NCBI GenBank assembly: GCA_030141605.1
Contig: JAQGDQ010000367.1
Coordinates: 1 to 62,000, forward strand
Direction of reading: 5' to 3'
DNA from: Tubiluchus corallicola
Taxonomy: Eukaryota > Priapulida > Priapulimorpha > Priapulimorphida > Tubiluchidae
Length of the DNA stretch: 62,000 nucleotides
The translations under genes were made by a program, and so were the position numbers. The notes beneath the pieces were generated by a model. That model worked only from the letters and a program-made list of their open reading frames with translations. It had not been told where the DNA came from and ran no database searches. Below, one piece after another: positions 1 through 9,348 of the stretch; within the stretch, counting starts at the first letter, position 1; every line of letters begins with the position of its first letter.

Positions 1-34
1 AGCACATTTTTTTCTGAGCCACCTGATATTCCAC

Positions 35-72
<38 letters not shown>

Positions 73-1218
73 TTTCTGTGTAGATTTTCTAACTAGCAGG
101 TAGGTAGGAAAGAAGGTTGGTCTCCACCATTTCTTTAAGATCTCTACCAGTGCAATGACTCATCTCGATTGAGCTATTTTTATAAGTTTGTGACTCTGAG
201 ATTCAGCATTCAAAGCAGGATATGCTTATGTGGTAGATGTATGTGGCAGGATCTGAAGCCTGTCGCATTACCAAGGGCAATTCTCTAAGGCGAAAGCAGC
301 AGTAGTCCAGGTTTATCAACTTGCCTCACTGGGATAAATAACTGAGCACAAAATGGTATATTTTCCAGGGGGCAGTGTTCCAGGTGCTTCAACCATCCTT
401 TTATCAATTTGGCTCAGGATTCCTTAACTTCGGTCGCTAAGCACACGCCATGACCATTCAGCTACTGGCTTACAAACTGTCCGTGTTATTACTCTATTTA
501 CACTCATCCCCCATTTTATAAAACCCTAATAATTTTTTGCACTGCTTTGTCAGAAAATAGACGGCGCAATTAGTATAAAAACCCGAACAAATAATATCGT
601 AATAATATAGTATAGTATCACCTACAAGCACATTACTTATAACAACAGGATAGAATTAGCCCGTAACTCAACATATACAGTTACAGTTCACCATACATTT
701 TTTTAATATTTACAAAAATCAACAACAAAAAACAACAACATCCGTCTTATTAACAACACTCATGTGGTTAAAAACTGTTGGAAAGTTTTGTCTTTCTATA
801 AAAGCCAAAATGGACCAAAATCTAAAATTATAGCAATCCGTAAAATAAACCAATAAATAAACAGTGTTAATTACTTACTAGTACACACACTCAGTACACG
901 TCTTATGAACATTGGTAACCTCTTAATAATGGTGCACTAATTTTCTCTTAGGTGCATATGATCCTAAGTTTATTTTTGTTTCACTATGACTTACATCTTA
1001 TTCCACATTTCATCATTAAACAGTATCACAAGCACATTTCTAAGGCTGTTACAACATAAAATTTTTTTAAAAACATTATTTGTAATGATGTTTTCGATCT
1101 GTGTAATGATGCAAATAAAAAAATATGCAACTGAATGTATTCTTGTGGCATGACAGCCAATCATAGCACTGCAAGTTTTTTCAATAAAGCCTGTTTTCTC
1201 ATCAGTGCGCCTAGACAG
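1..1218. repeat. Left arm of a 2.9-kb inverted repeat
   Basis: The reverse complement of this arm reappears at 1667-2893. The outermost bases pair exactly: AGCACATTTTTTTCTGAGCC at position 1 matches the complement ending at 2893. Outer parts, including a (TAT)n tract at 38-69, look almost identical. The innermost 250 bp carry several substitutions and small indels. The arm may start before the window, so the true terminus and any target-site duplication are not visible. The structure resembles a foldback-type or long-TIR DNA transposon. A palindromic assembly artefact is less likely because the arms differ and the core is unique. Confidence 0.85.
372..467 (-). repeat. 5S rRNA-related SINE, copy in the left arm
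   Basis: Read on the minus strand, this segment has a polymerase III box-A-like head (AGCTGAATGG). It is followed by a stretch resembling the 3' half of 5S rRNA: GAAGTTAAGGAATCCTGAGC, then GGATGGTTGAAGCACCTGG. Those blocks correspond to the GAAGTTAAGCA and GGATGGGTGACCGCCTGG blocks of 5S rRNA. Its exact mate lies in the right arm at 2427-2522. The assignment rests on remembered 5S consensus, not on an alignment. Confidence 0.5.
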
Positions 1219-1536
1219 AACGAGAACCAATTTAATGCAATAGACGATATGTGGAAAGCAAAACTCGAAGCACAGACTGGATCAGTAGAAATACTACCTC
1301 CAGAATCTGATGAGGACCAGGAGCTTAAACCTGGTGGCCAAAAAGTAGCACTAAAAAGTTCAAGCCTGCCAAAAGACATTAATCAGATGTGGAAAGATAA
1401 AATTGAAAGGTGCGAGAATGATAGCAGGATAGAAGTTTTGGATTCTGTCTTAGAGGAGAATTTAGACAAAAATAAGTCTAACAGAAATCAAAAACGATTG
1501 AAACACTTCAAATCACCAGATTGTAAAGTGTCATAG
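1135..1536 (+). CDS. Unrecognised open frame in the core of the inverted repeat
   Basis: The frame is 133 codons. The first part is shared with the repeat arm, and the unique core (1219-1666) encodes the rest. The core protein is acidic and hydrophilic. It contains a loose internal duplication, IDDMWKAKLEAQ and INQMWKDKIERC, and ends in a basic tail before a TAG stop. A possible splice acceptor (CTAGACAG) lies exactly at the arm-core junction, so the core may be a captured last exon rather than a self-contained gene. I do not recognise the family. Low residue complexity is absent, which makes it more gene-like than the other small frames nearby. Confidence 0.4.
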   Translation: MYSCGMTANHSTASFFNKACFLISAPRQNENQFNAIDDMWKAKLEAQTGSVEILPPESDEDQELKPGGQKVALKSSSLPKDINQMWKDKIERCENDSRIEVLDSVLEENLDKNKSNRNQKRLKHFKSPDCKVS

Positions 1537-1666
1537 CATTTTAGACACTGTTTGATAAAGTACTTAGTGTTTAGGTTATTTTAACGGAGGTATTTTAATA
1601 ATATTATTAGAAATGGTACAGTATAATTTTGGCTGATGTTATATAAATCTTTTTTATTAAATTTTG

Positions 1667-2821
1667 CTGTCTAGGCGCACTGATGAGAAAACAGGCTTCT
1701 TATTGAAAAACTTGCAGTGCTATGATTGGCTGTCATGCCACAAGAATACATTCAGTTGCATATTTTTTTATTTGCATCATTACAATAGATCGAAAACATC
1801 ATTACAAATAATGTTTTTGAGAAAATTTTGTCGTTTTTGTAATAGCCTTAGCAATGTGGCTTGTGATACTGTTTAATGATGTGAAATGTGGAATAAGATG
1901 TAAGTCATAGTGAAACAAAAATAAACTTAGGATCATATGCACCTAAGAGAAAATTAGTGCACCATTATTAAGAGGTTACCAATGTTCATAAGACGTGTAC
2001 TGAGTGTGTGTACTAGTAAGTAATTAACACTGTTTATTTATTGGTTTATTTTACGGATTGCTATAATTTTAGATTTTGGTCCATTTTGGCTTTTATAGAA
2101 AGACAAAACTTTCCAACAGTTTTTAACCACATGAGTGTTGTTAATAAGACGGATGTTGTTGTTTTTTGTTGTTGATTTTTGTAAATATTAAAAAAATGTA
2201 TGGTGAACTGTAACTGTATATGTTGAGTTACGGGCTAATTCTATCCTGTTGTTATAAGTAATGTGCTTGTAGGTGATACTATACTATATTATTACGATAT
2301 TATTTGTTCGGGTTTTTATACTAATTGCGCCGTCTATTTTCTGACAAAGCAGTGCAAAAAATTATTAGGGTTTTATAAAATGGGGGATGAGTGTAAATAG
2401 AGTAATAACACGGACAGTTTGTAAGCCAGTAGCTGAATGGTCATGGCGTGTGCTTAGCGACCGAAGTTAAGGAATCCTGAGCCAAATTGATAAAAGGATG
2501 GTTGAAGCACCTGGAACACTGCCCCCTGGAAAATATACCATTTTGTGCTCAGTTATTTATCCCAGTGAGGCAAGTTGATAAACCTGGACTACTGCTGCTT
2601 TCGCCTTAGAGAATTGCCCTTGGTAATGCGACAGGCTTCAGATCCTGCCACATACATCTACCACATAAGCATATCCTGCTTTGAATGCTGAATCTCAGAG
2701 TCACAAACTTATAAAAATAGCTCAATCGAGATGAGTCATTGCACTGGTAGAGATCTTAAAGAAATGGTGGAGACCAACCTTCTTTCCTACCTACCTGCTA
2801 GTTAGAAAATCTACACAGAAA

Positions 2822-2859
<38 letters not shown>

Positions 2860-2893
2860 GTGGAATATCAGGTGGCTCAGAAAAAAATGTGCT
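1667..2893. repeat. Right arm of the 2.9-kb inverted repeat
   Basis: This is the reverse complement of 1-1218 and begins at CTGTCTAGGCGCACTGATGA. It carries a mirrored (TAA)n tract near 2825-2859 and ends at AAAAAAATGTGCT. After 2893 the symmetry stops abruptly at GAAGTTTAG, which marks the outer boundary. The arm differs from its partner mainly near the core, so frames read from the two arms diverge there. Neither arm codes for a recognisable transposase. Confidence 0.85.
2427..2522 (+). repeat. 5S rRNA-related SINE, copy in the right arm
   Basis: This is the mate of 372-467. Box-A-like AGCTGAATGG is followed by GAAGTTAAGGAATCCTGAGC and GGATGGTTGAAGCACCTGG, which line up with the 3' half of 5S rRNA. 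Related diverged copies occur near 12.25, 34.0 and 41.1 kb. Confidence 0.5.
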
Positions 2894-3519
2894 GAAGTTT
2901 AGACTACAATAATATTAGTAGTAAGTGCCCTATAAAGTTGAAACTTCGCAACATAACATTGTACGACGTTAGTTTTAGCTGCGAAAGTTATAGATTTATA
3001 ATTTTGGTGGCTTTTAACTTATAGCTAAAAAAACTTTTGTATATTAAATAATTAAATGCCGGAACAATGTCAGCCATAATGATCAGCTGAGTCGCCTTGA
3101 CGTATAAAGCACCCAATACATTACAGCAAAACAATAAAGAAATCAACCAGTTTACATCAACCAGAAAATAAAACACTGATAATGACATGCTGCCAAGAAA
3201 AAATGAGAGTTACTCCTCTGGATTACGGTTTCTGGAATTGCCTTCAAAAGGTGTACACTAGTCGTTTGATGTAAAGCAACTAAAGGCAAAATTGTTGAGT
3301 GCTGAGACAAAATACCCCTTATGGAAGTAAGAAACTGTTAGTTTTTGGAAGGATCGCCTTCGTCTAGTTTGCAGCGTGGAGATTGATGAACACATACCTT
3401 CATTTGCTGTAAATTTCAAAAATAGAGACAATTTATTTTCAGGGATTTTGTTTGACTTGTTGATTTTAAACTGTATTTTTGAAAGAATCTAAAGAAATGG
3501 CCTAAAATTTTTAATGTTT
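2894..3519. other. No recognised feature
   Basis: AT-rich sequence with only short frames on either strand. I see no domain, RNA or repeat structure here. Confidence 0.6.
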
Positions 3520-3766
3520 GTTAATATCTCACGATTTGGCTATCGAAAAAGGTCGTTGGCAACATAAACCTTGAGAAGATAGATTATGTGAGTTTTGTAA
3601 ACGTGTGCTACTAATTGAAGATGAAAAACATTTCATTTTGAATTGCAAAAGAACGGTACTAGCACGTAAATTATGTAATGCTGAGAACTGTAACTTTCGA
3701 GACTTAATCGATAATTTTGGTGATATATACAAATACATCGAATGTTTGCTTTGTACTCGGGTGTAG
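3520..3766 (+). pseudogene. LINE reverse-transcriptase C-terminal remnant
   Basis: The plus strand reads LAIEKGRWQ, then after a stop RLCEFCKRV, followed by EDEKHFILNCKR. This order (IEKGRW, C-x2-C, EDE-HF-L-C) is typical of the zinc-knuckle tail after the reverse transcriptase of non-LTR retrotransposons. The frame ends at the TAG at 3764. It is followed by about 200 bp of untranslated tail, an AATAAA at 3961, and then the (TAC)n tract. An in-frame stop and the missing 5' part show it is a truncated dead copy. Confidence 0.75.
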
Positions 3767-3968
3767 TCTTAAACATAAACTAGCAGTGCGGTTTATAATA
3801 TAGGTAAATAGTTCATAATTACATTCATAATTTGTAAAAAACACTATTGGGTGCAGATTTCACGCGGTATATGTTTCGAAATTGTAAAAAATGCTCCAAA
3901 TGTATTTCTTTGAATGTAAAAATTATGTAATATTTAAACTGGTTGTTATGAAATTTGGAGAATAAACA

Positions 3969-3969
3969 T

Positions 3970-4039
<70 letters not shown>

Positions 4040-4074
4040 GCTCCTGCTGCTGCTACTACTGCTACTGCTGCTAC

Positions 4075-4107
<33 letters not shown>
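3969..4107. repeat. (TAC)n microsatellite at a LINE 3' end
   Basis: About 23 tandem TAC/ACT units run from 3969, followed by a degenerate TGC/TAC section and a second pure run near 4074-4107. The array begins directly after the AATAAA of the LINE tail, as if the retrotransposon's own 3' repeat had expanded. The poly-Tyr, poly-Ser and poly-Val frames here are artefacts of the repeat. Confidence 0.9.
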
Positions 4108-4616
4108 TATGCAAGCGTCTGTAACAACAGTCAGGCAGCTTTCAAGAGATTCCGTTGTTTTCTTGGAATCGTGATCAAAACTTGTTTCCGGGGAGTTGGT
4201 GAGCGAAGCCAGAAAATATGAAATGAATCAACATGTAGAATACAGCGAGGGTTGCAGTGATTCGCTTTTTAAAAATAAAAACGAAAAATTCTGTACGTTT
4301 TCGAGGCTTATTTCAGACTCCGCTAGGTCAAGCAGCTGTTCAAGGAGATGAGAGATATAATGAATCGCCAAAAATATTATGTTTGTGAGAAAATCAATTC
4401 GGAATAGGAAGTGTGAAGTATAATGACTTCTTACAGACTTAGAATTGCATAAAAACGTCGTATTCAACGCTGTAATGCTCAACATTTATTTAATGTTAGT
4501 TCGTAAATAATGACATACAAGAGGCTGAAAACAGAACAAATAAACATTATTATTATAAAATATATTTATTAGGTTAGTCACGTGATCGAATTTCATAAAA
4601 CACAATAAAACCCACA

Positions 4617-5020
4617 TACATAAAGCTAAAAAAATTCGTCTAAAAACTTGAAAAATTAAAACTCCCGCAAAGCGCAGCCATTTAAACGGCAAGGCGCTTG
4701 AAACAAGTTAACAGGTTTAGATAACATTGTGTAAAGTTTGAAAAAATTATAATCGGAGCATTCGTAGCTAACACTTCACAAACAAAGTAAAAGTTTAAAT
4801 TACTTTCTGCTGCCAATAAGAACAAAAATGCGTTTTGGTGACTCAGTGGTGCACACTGGGAAGGTGAGTCAGTGACATTTTACCATTTGGTGTGGACATT
4901 TTAAATTACTTAGAATTTTTTTCTAGTGATATGAAGCTTTCAAGCAGGTAAGCGTAATGGTAAATAATATAACTTCGTGTGGAAAGTTTTTTGGGACATA
5001 TTTTAAAATTACTTTTCATC
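4617..5020 (+). mobile_element. MITE family 1, partial copy 1
   Basis: This matches the copy at 20655-21355 over most of its length. Shared blocks include AAAACTCCCGC, CGCAGCCATTT, GAAACAAGTT and GCATTCGTAGC, followed by the GGTGCACACTGG and GTGAGTCAGTGA block. It stops before the TGACGTCA-containing segment seen in the other three copies. No terminus is preserved on the right. Confidence 0.65.
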
Positions 5021-5133
5021 GCCTTTAAGATTTAAATCAGATGAACTATTATTTTATATAAAAAGTAGTTAGAACAGAAGCCTTTTGTGTAACTGCTATT
5101 CAGTTTCTATTTTTTGTACTTTTTTAGTTATAG

Positions 5134-5328
5134 GACCCCATCAAGGAAATCATTAGTGCCTTTGGTTTCTCTCATTTTTCCATGAAATGTTTGGCAAAAG
5201 TGGGAACAGAACAGAAACTTTGTTCTCAGGAGAGTTTTGTTGAGCCAAGACAGTGGACAGTTGACCATAAGACCATAAACATACGTGCTACGCAAAATAA
5301 GCCAGAAATAAAAACAACAAAGTTTCAA
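5134..5328 (+). CDS. Possible internal exon, unrecognised
   Basis: A fully open 65-codon stretch lies between a pyrimidine-rich acceptor (ending TTATAG at 5133) and a donor (CAA then GTAAGC at 5329). Both boundaries are in phase 0. The encoded peptide starts DPIKEIISAFGF and ends EIKTTKFQ, and I recognise no domain in it. The minus strand is also open over the same interval, so chance is a real alternative. No matching neighbouring exon was found. Confidence 0.22.
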
Positions 5329-5607
5329 GTAAGCTTAGTTCTACTGATATGACAATATATTTTACAAACTGTAGATTAAGCAGCTTATGACCAATAATAG
5401 ACCTCCACAAAATGTGCCAAAAAGCCTACACTATCATATAAGTTAACTTATAAAATAGCAACAAACAGCAAAGCACAGAAAAAGCAGTTCAGTGTTCAGT
5501 GGAGGCAATGGATGCACCTAAATCTTTTAAACAAGTACTTGCGTCTGGATTTTAATATTGTTAAACTATAACACAGTGATGCAAATCTATAACACAGTGA
5601 TGCAGTT

Positions 5608-5979
5608 TCAAGTAAGCTTAGATCTAGACAGCGAGTGGAAGCGCAGACATTGTGAACAAACTAAAATTCCACCAAAACGGAAAAGTTGTTCAACATCTTC
5701 TGTGTCGCCGCAATTAGAGCAATGTGGCGCACCAGACGCATGTTGATTTGCCAGCTTGGCAAGTCCTCTGTTCTGGACTTTTGTCGCTTCTGTCAGCTTC
5801 TCGATTTTGGTTCCAAACATGTCAGTTGCCGGATATCTATCCGCAAAACTCGGATTACAGTTATACTTGTGGATCGGTCTGTGGTCGAGTTGACATTCCT
5901 TGGTACAGTACCATGTCCAGTTGCAACCACTGCATATTCTTAAGCTTTCCTCGTTGCCACAGTTTGCACACTGCTTCAT
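5608..5979 (-). CDS. MYND-type zinc-finger protein
   Basis: The frame encodes 123 residues. Residues 4-41 form a MYND finger: C-x2-C, C-x2-C, then YC-x3-C and a final H-x3-C pair (CANCGNEES, CSGCNWTWYCTKECQ, HKYNC). MYND domains bind zinc and usually serve protein-protein interaction. A second pair of knuckles near the C-terminus (HCSNCGDTED and LVCSQCLRFH) could bind another zinc. The ATG at 5979 follows a good acceptor (TATTTCTCCAG at 5992), and the frame stays open to that acceptor. The coding exon may therefore begin there, with an upstream exon not located. The stop falls inside an 18-bp sequence repeated at 5321. No enzymatic domain such as SET is present. Confidence 0.72.
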   Translation of the reverse strand: MKQCANCGNEESLRICSGCNWTWYCTKECQLDHRPIHKYNCNPSFADRYPATDMFGTKIEKLTEATKVQNRGLAKLANQHASGAPHCSNCGDTEDVEQLFRFGGILVCSQCLRFHSLSRSKLT

Positions 5980-6002
5980 GGCTCCCTCTTCTGGAGAAAT
6001 AG

Positions 6003-8930
6003 ATAATATTATTAATAAATGTCGAACAAGTTTTTATTAGTTTATACTTATAGCCTACTGCATAATCTAAACTAGTTCAATTTATTCGAGTAATGTCGTC
6101 CATACTAATTTTATGATCTTTAGTGTTGCGCAAACATTTAAGGCACGTTTTTCTCGTGTTAAACATACAGAGTACAAGTCCTTACCTAACGAGAAATCCA
6201 AAATACAATTTAAGTTTTACCCAAAAAATTGGTGTAACATTTGTATTGGATGTGAGTATTTCTACAAGAAAAAATATTTGGTAAATCCCAGATAAGGTCC
6301 ATAACACTAACTGTGGTTTCTAGTAGCAGAGCATGCCAACTTAACTCCAGTCTTGAGGCAAAATCCGAAAATACGATTATTAGATAACGTTAAAACAACT
6401 GATACCCATTTCTGATACTTTGCTACAAAAATCGTGCTCATACGTTTATTTAACAAAGCCAGCAAACCGTGAATGCAGATGGGTGCTTATAATGTCCACG
6501 GAAGACTGCTTTGTCATGGCGATTTGAAATTAAGACCATTTGCCGACTCGGCGACTGTTTGTTACATTAATTAGGTTGCTTAAACGTCGTAAAGTAACCA
6601 GTACAGTGCTGGCACTTATAAATGGTTAGTTTAACATCTAAACTGTTAAACTTGGAACCATTTATTGTGACTGAGCTAAAAATATCAATAGTTGTCCACA
6701 TACAAAGCATTTTATTACTAACAGCCATCATTTCTTAATTTTCGCTAATTGTAATCACACCATGTTCTACAGCCAGGCAGTTGAATCCAAGATGCATGGT
6801 GCCTCGCCCCGGTTAAAACATTATGACGCAAAGTTCATTTTACAAACTTATGAGTAACAATTAAATCCAAACTTGGGCGACTAAATCCCACTAAATAATC
6901 TGTCAACTCATTTTAAATCATTTTACTTCACTATTAAACATCAGAAAATTTATGGGGGAACATTAATTATAAATGCACGCTGTGATAAAACTGCTTGCAA
7001 AAAGGTGCAATCGTATTATAAGCCATGATCGTTTGCTATAATAAATCAATAATTAATTACACTTACCAAATTCTAACAGAGCTCAGGTAACGAAGGAAAA
7101 TGGCGGTGTCACATGACGACAAGTAAGTGCTGAGAAACTTCCTCCTTGAACTTAATGTGTCACATGAAATTTTCTCGCCTGAAAACATTTACCAGGTCCT
7201 AGACTAGACAGAGGACATTTGTAATGGACTGACATTCTATATCTTCAGGCCATTGGAAGAGGCATCTCAACAATGTATACTGGACACAAAATAAGAAAGA
7301 AGAAAATAAATAAGAAAATGCATCAGCCATATAAGAATTATGCAATTAGTGCTGAACGCTTATGTGTTAATTAAAGTTCTAACTCGATTAGTTGTAAGTC
7401 CTTTCTTATTCATAGCCTGCCGCTTGAAACTACAATGTAGGTGTTTAAAGCACTTTCTCAAGCGCTAGCATCGTTTATTATAATTAGAAAGCAGGTGAAA
7501 AAATATTACACGGTTACTGGGGCAACTTCAACCTTTAGGGTATGATGTCAATTTCATGAATATGTGCCACATCTGGGAGTTAAACTATTGCCAAAGTTCG
7601 ACAAAGAAATTAGCACGTCCGTATCTGGGCCAGCGAGAACTTTACAGTTTTATGACTTGTAATAATTCGGACGTAAATAAGATGTTGAACATTGTCAACA
7701 ATCATTGACAAGATTTATTTGATCCTTTACGTAAGCATGGCTGTCCGGGAAACACTGTCATTTGAAATAGCTTTGGCAAACCCACGTGACATTGTAGACT
7801 AGCACAAAATCCATTCTTTTGATTTTACAATCTGAAATAAGAATGTATGTGCACGCAGGGCACGTTTCCTTTCGGGAACTATATTGCAAGTATAAAACTG
7901 CTTGTAGCGGTATCAATAAATGTAACTAGTCGTATTACAATTGCCGAAAGTGAGAAAAGAAAAAAGAAATGATATTTAACGAATAAATTCACAATACGTC
8001 TTCATAAAAGGCCAATAAAATCAAATTTAGACGCGTAAAAATAAAACAGTTTCCAGAAACTAAAATGCTGACGGAAGGCTGAAGTCTTTTCCAGGAATAC
8101 AGTAGAGTAGACGTATGCATGTGGAAGCTCGTGTAAATATGATTAATCAGTGGTTACGTGTGACAAGCGTGCATCCCGAAATGATAGTTTTTTTTGTTTT
8201 TCCTTTTCCACAGGAAACAGTTTAACTGAAACTGTTATTATAGCGCAGTCAAGGTCATAAGGGCAACCTGGGCAACAGTAGTCTTGTTTTAGAGCAGCAA
8301 CAAATGAAATTATAAACACCTGAGGAAATATCGATACACAAACCTTCGTTTTTTAATGTACGTGCTCTTAGTTAAATAGCGTTTCCTTAACTTCTATAGC
8401 TTAGGTAAGTTAAAAACTTTTCTTTAAAATAACAAATATGTGAAGACGTTATCTAACATAATCGCAAAAACATTTCATGGAAAAATTGCCAATTAAGCAA
8501 AATAACAATTTAGTGTAATGAAAAAAAAGTTTTTGGAAAACTGCACACTTCACTATGCTTTGTTTAGCGTTAATTTACCCCGAGTATGACTCGAATGGGT
8601 TGAGCTTAAAACTGGAGCAGAAGTTTTTGATCTAAATTATACTCGGAAATGGTGCAGAGCACATGCGTGCGTTTTGATGAACCGGTCTGCTATGCAATGC
8701 GCCGGTAAAGGATTAATGGATTAAACTGTTTGCGTTTTAGTTATCATTGAACTTTCGCGAATTTTGTCTCAACTTTTTGATACATAGTTCGCTGCACAGG
8801 TGTTATTTCTGCTTGAAAATTAAATTTGTGAATTTCTGAAGGTCAACGCTAATAGTTTAAGTGTTTTCGATTTTCCGTGGCTTCGCAACACTGTTTTGTC
8901 GTTAACATCCAACAAAAAGACGCGTAATTT
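6003..8930. other. Gene-free AT-rich interval
   Basis: I see no exon-like frame with domain content, RNA gene or tandem array here. It separates the minus-strand MYND gene from the plus-strand metalloproteinase gene. It probably includes the promoter and 5' sequence of the latter, but no element can be named from the sequence. Confidence 0.55.
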
Positions 8931-9099
8931 TTGACTTTCTTCTGCAAATGTTTGAGCATTTTAAAATTTGCAGGATGTACGTGCGATACGGATAAAAATA
9001 CTACACAACCATGGAGATGTTTGTATGATTATGTGCCGCTCGATTTTGTAAATACAGAACCAAAGTTGAATATTGTAACTTGGAATCGTGCAAGAGCCG

Positions 9100-9348
9100 A
9101 TGGATGTCAGTCCAAAGGGAATTCCCAACTGCCGGAACCGGAAGTGGCGTCTATCGCCAGCGTTGCAGCGATGTGGCTTCTTGCTGTTTATTTGTTTTCT
9201 GACGAAGCCAGTTCATTGTATACCTGTTACTTTCTACACGTTGCCGCCTAGTTATTATGACAATGAAGTTGTCGAGCAGTCAATAGTAAGTGACAAAACG
9301 GATACCGTTCATTTGTTTACCCTCAGTAAATTGTATGAAAATGCTAAG
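9100..9348 (+). CDS. MMP exon 1: signal peptide and propeptide start
   Basis: Starts at the ATG at 9100, the first ATG in this frame. A hydrophobic core (CGFLLFICFL) before VHC gives a plausible signal peptide, although the n-region of about 28 residues is long. The exon ends LYENAK with donor GTTAGT, phase 0, and joins SYLKKYGYL of the next exon. A stronger donor, GTAAGT at 9286, is also in phase 0 and would remove 21 codons. A different frame from the ATG at 9171 also looks signal-like but does not lead to the donor in phase. Confidence 0.7.

Noticed and set aside
9171-9251. ATG at 9171 with a signal-peptide-like start (MWLLAVYLF)
   Set aside because: The frame stops at TAG before any donor and is out of phase with MMP exon 2.
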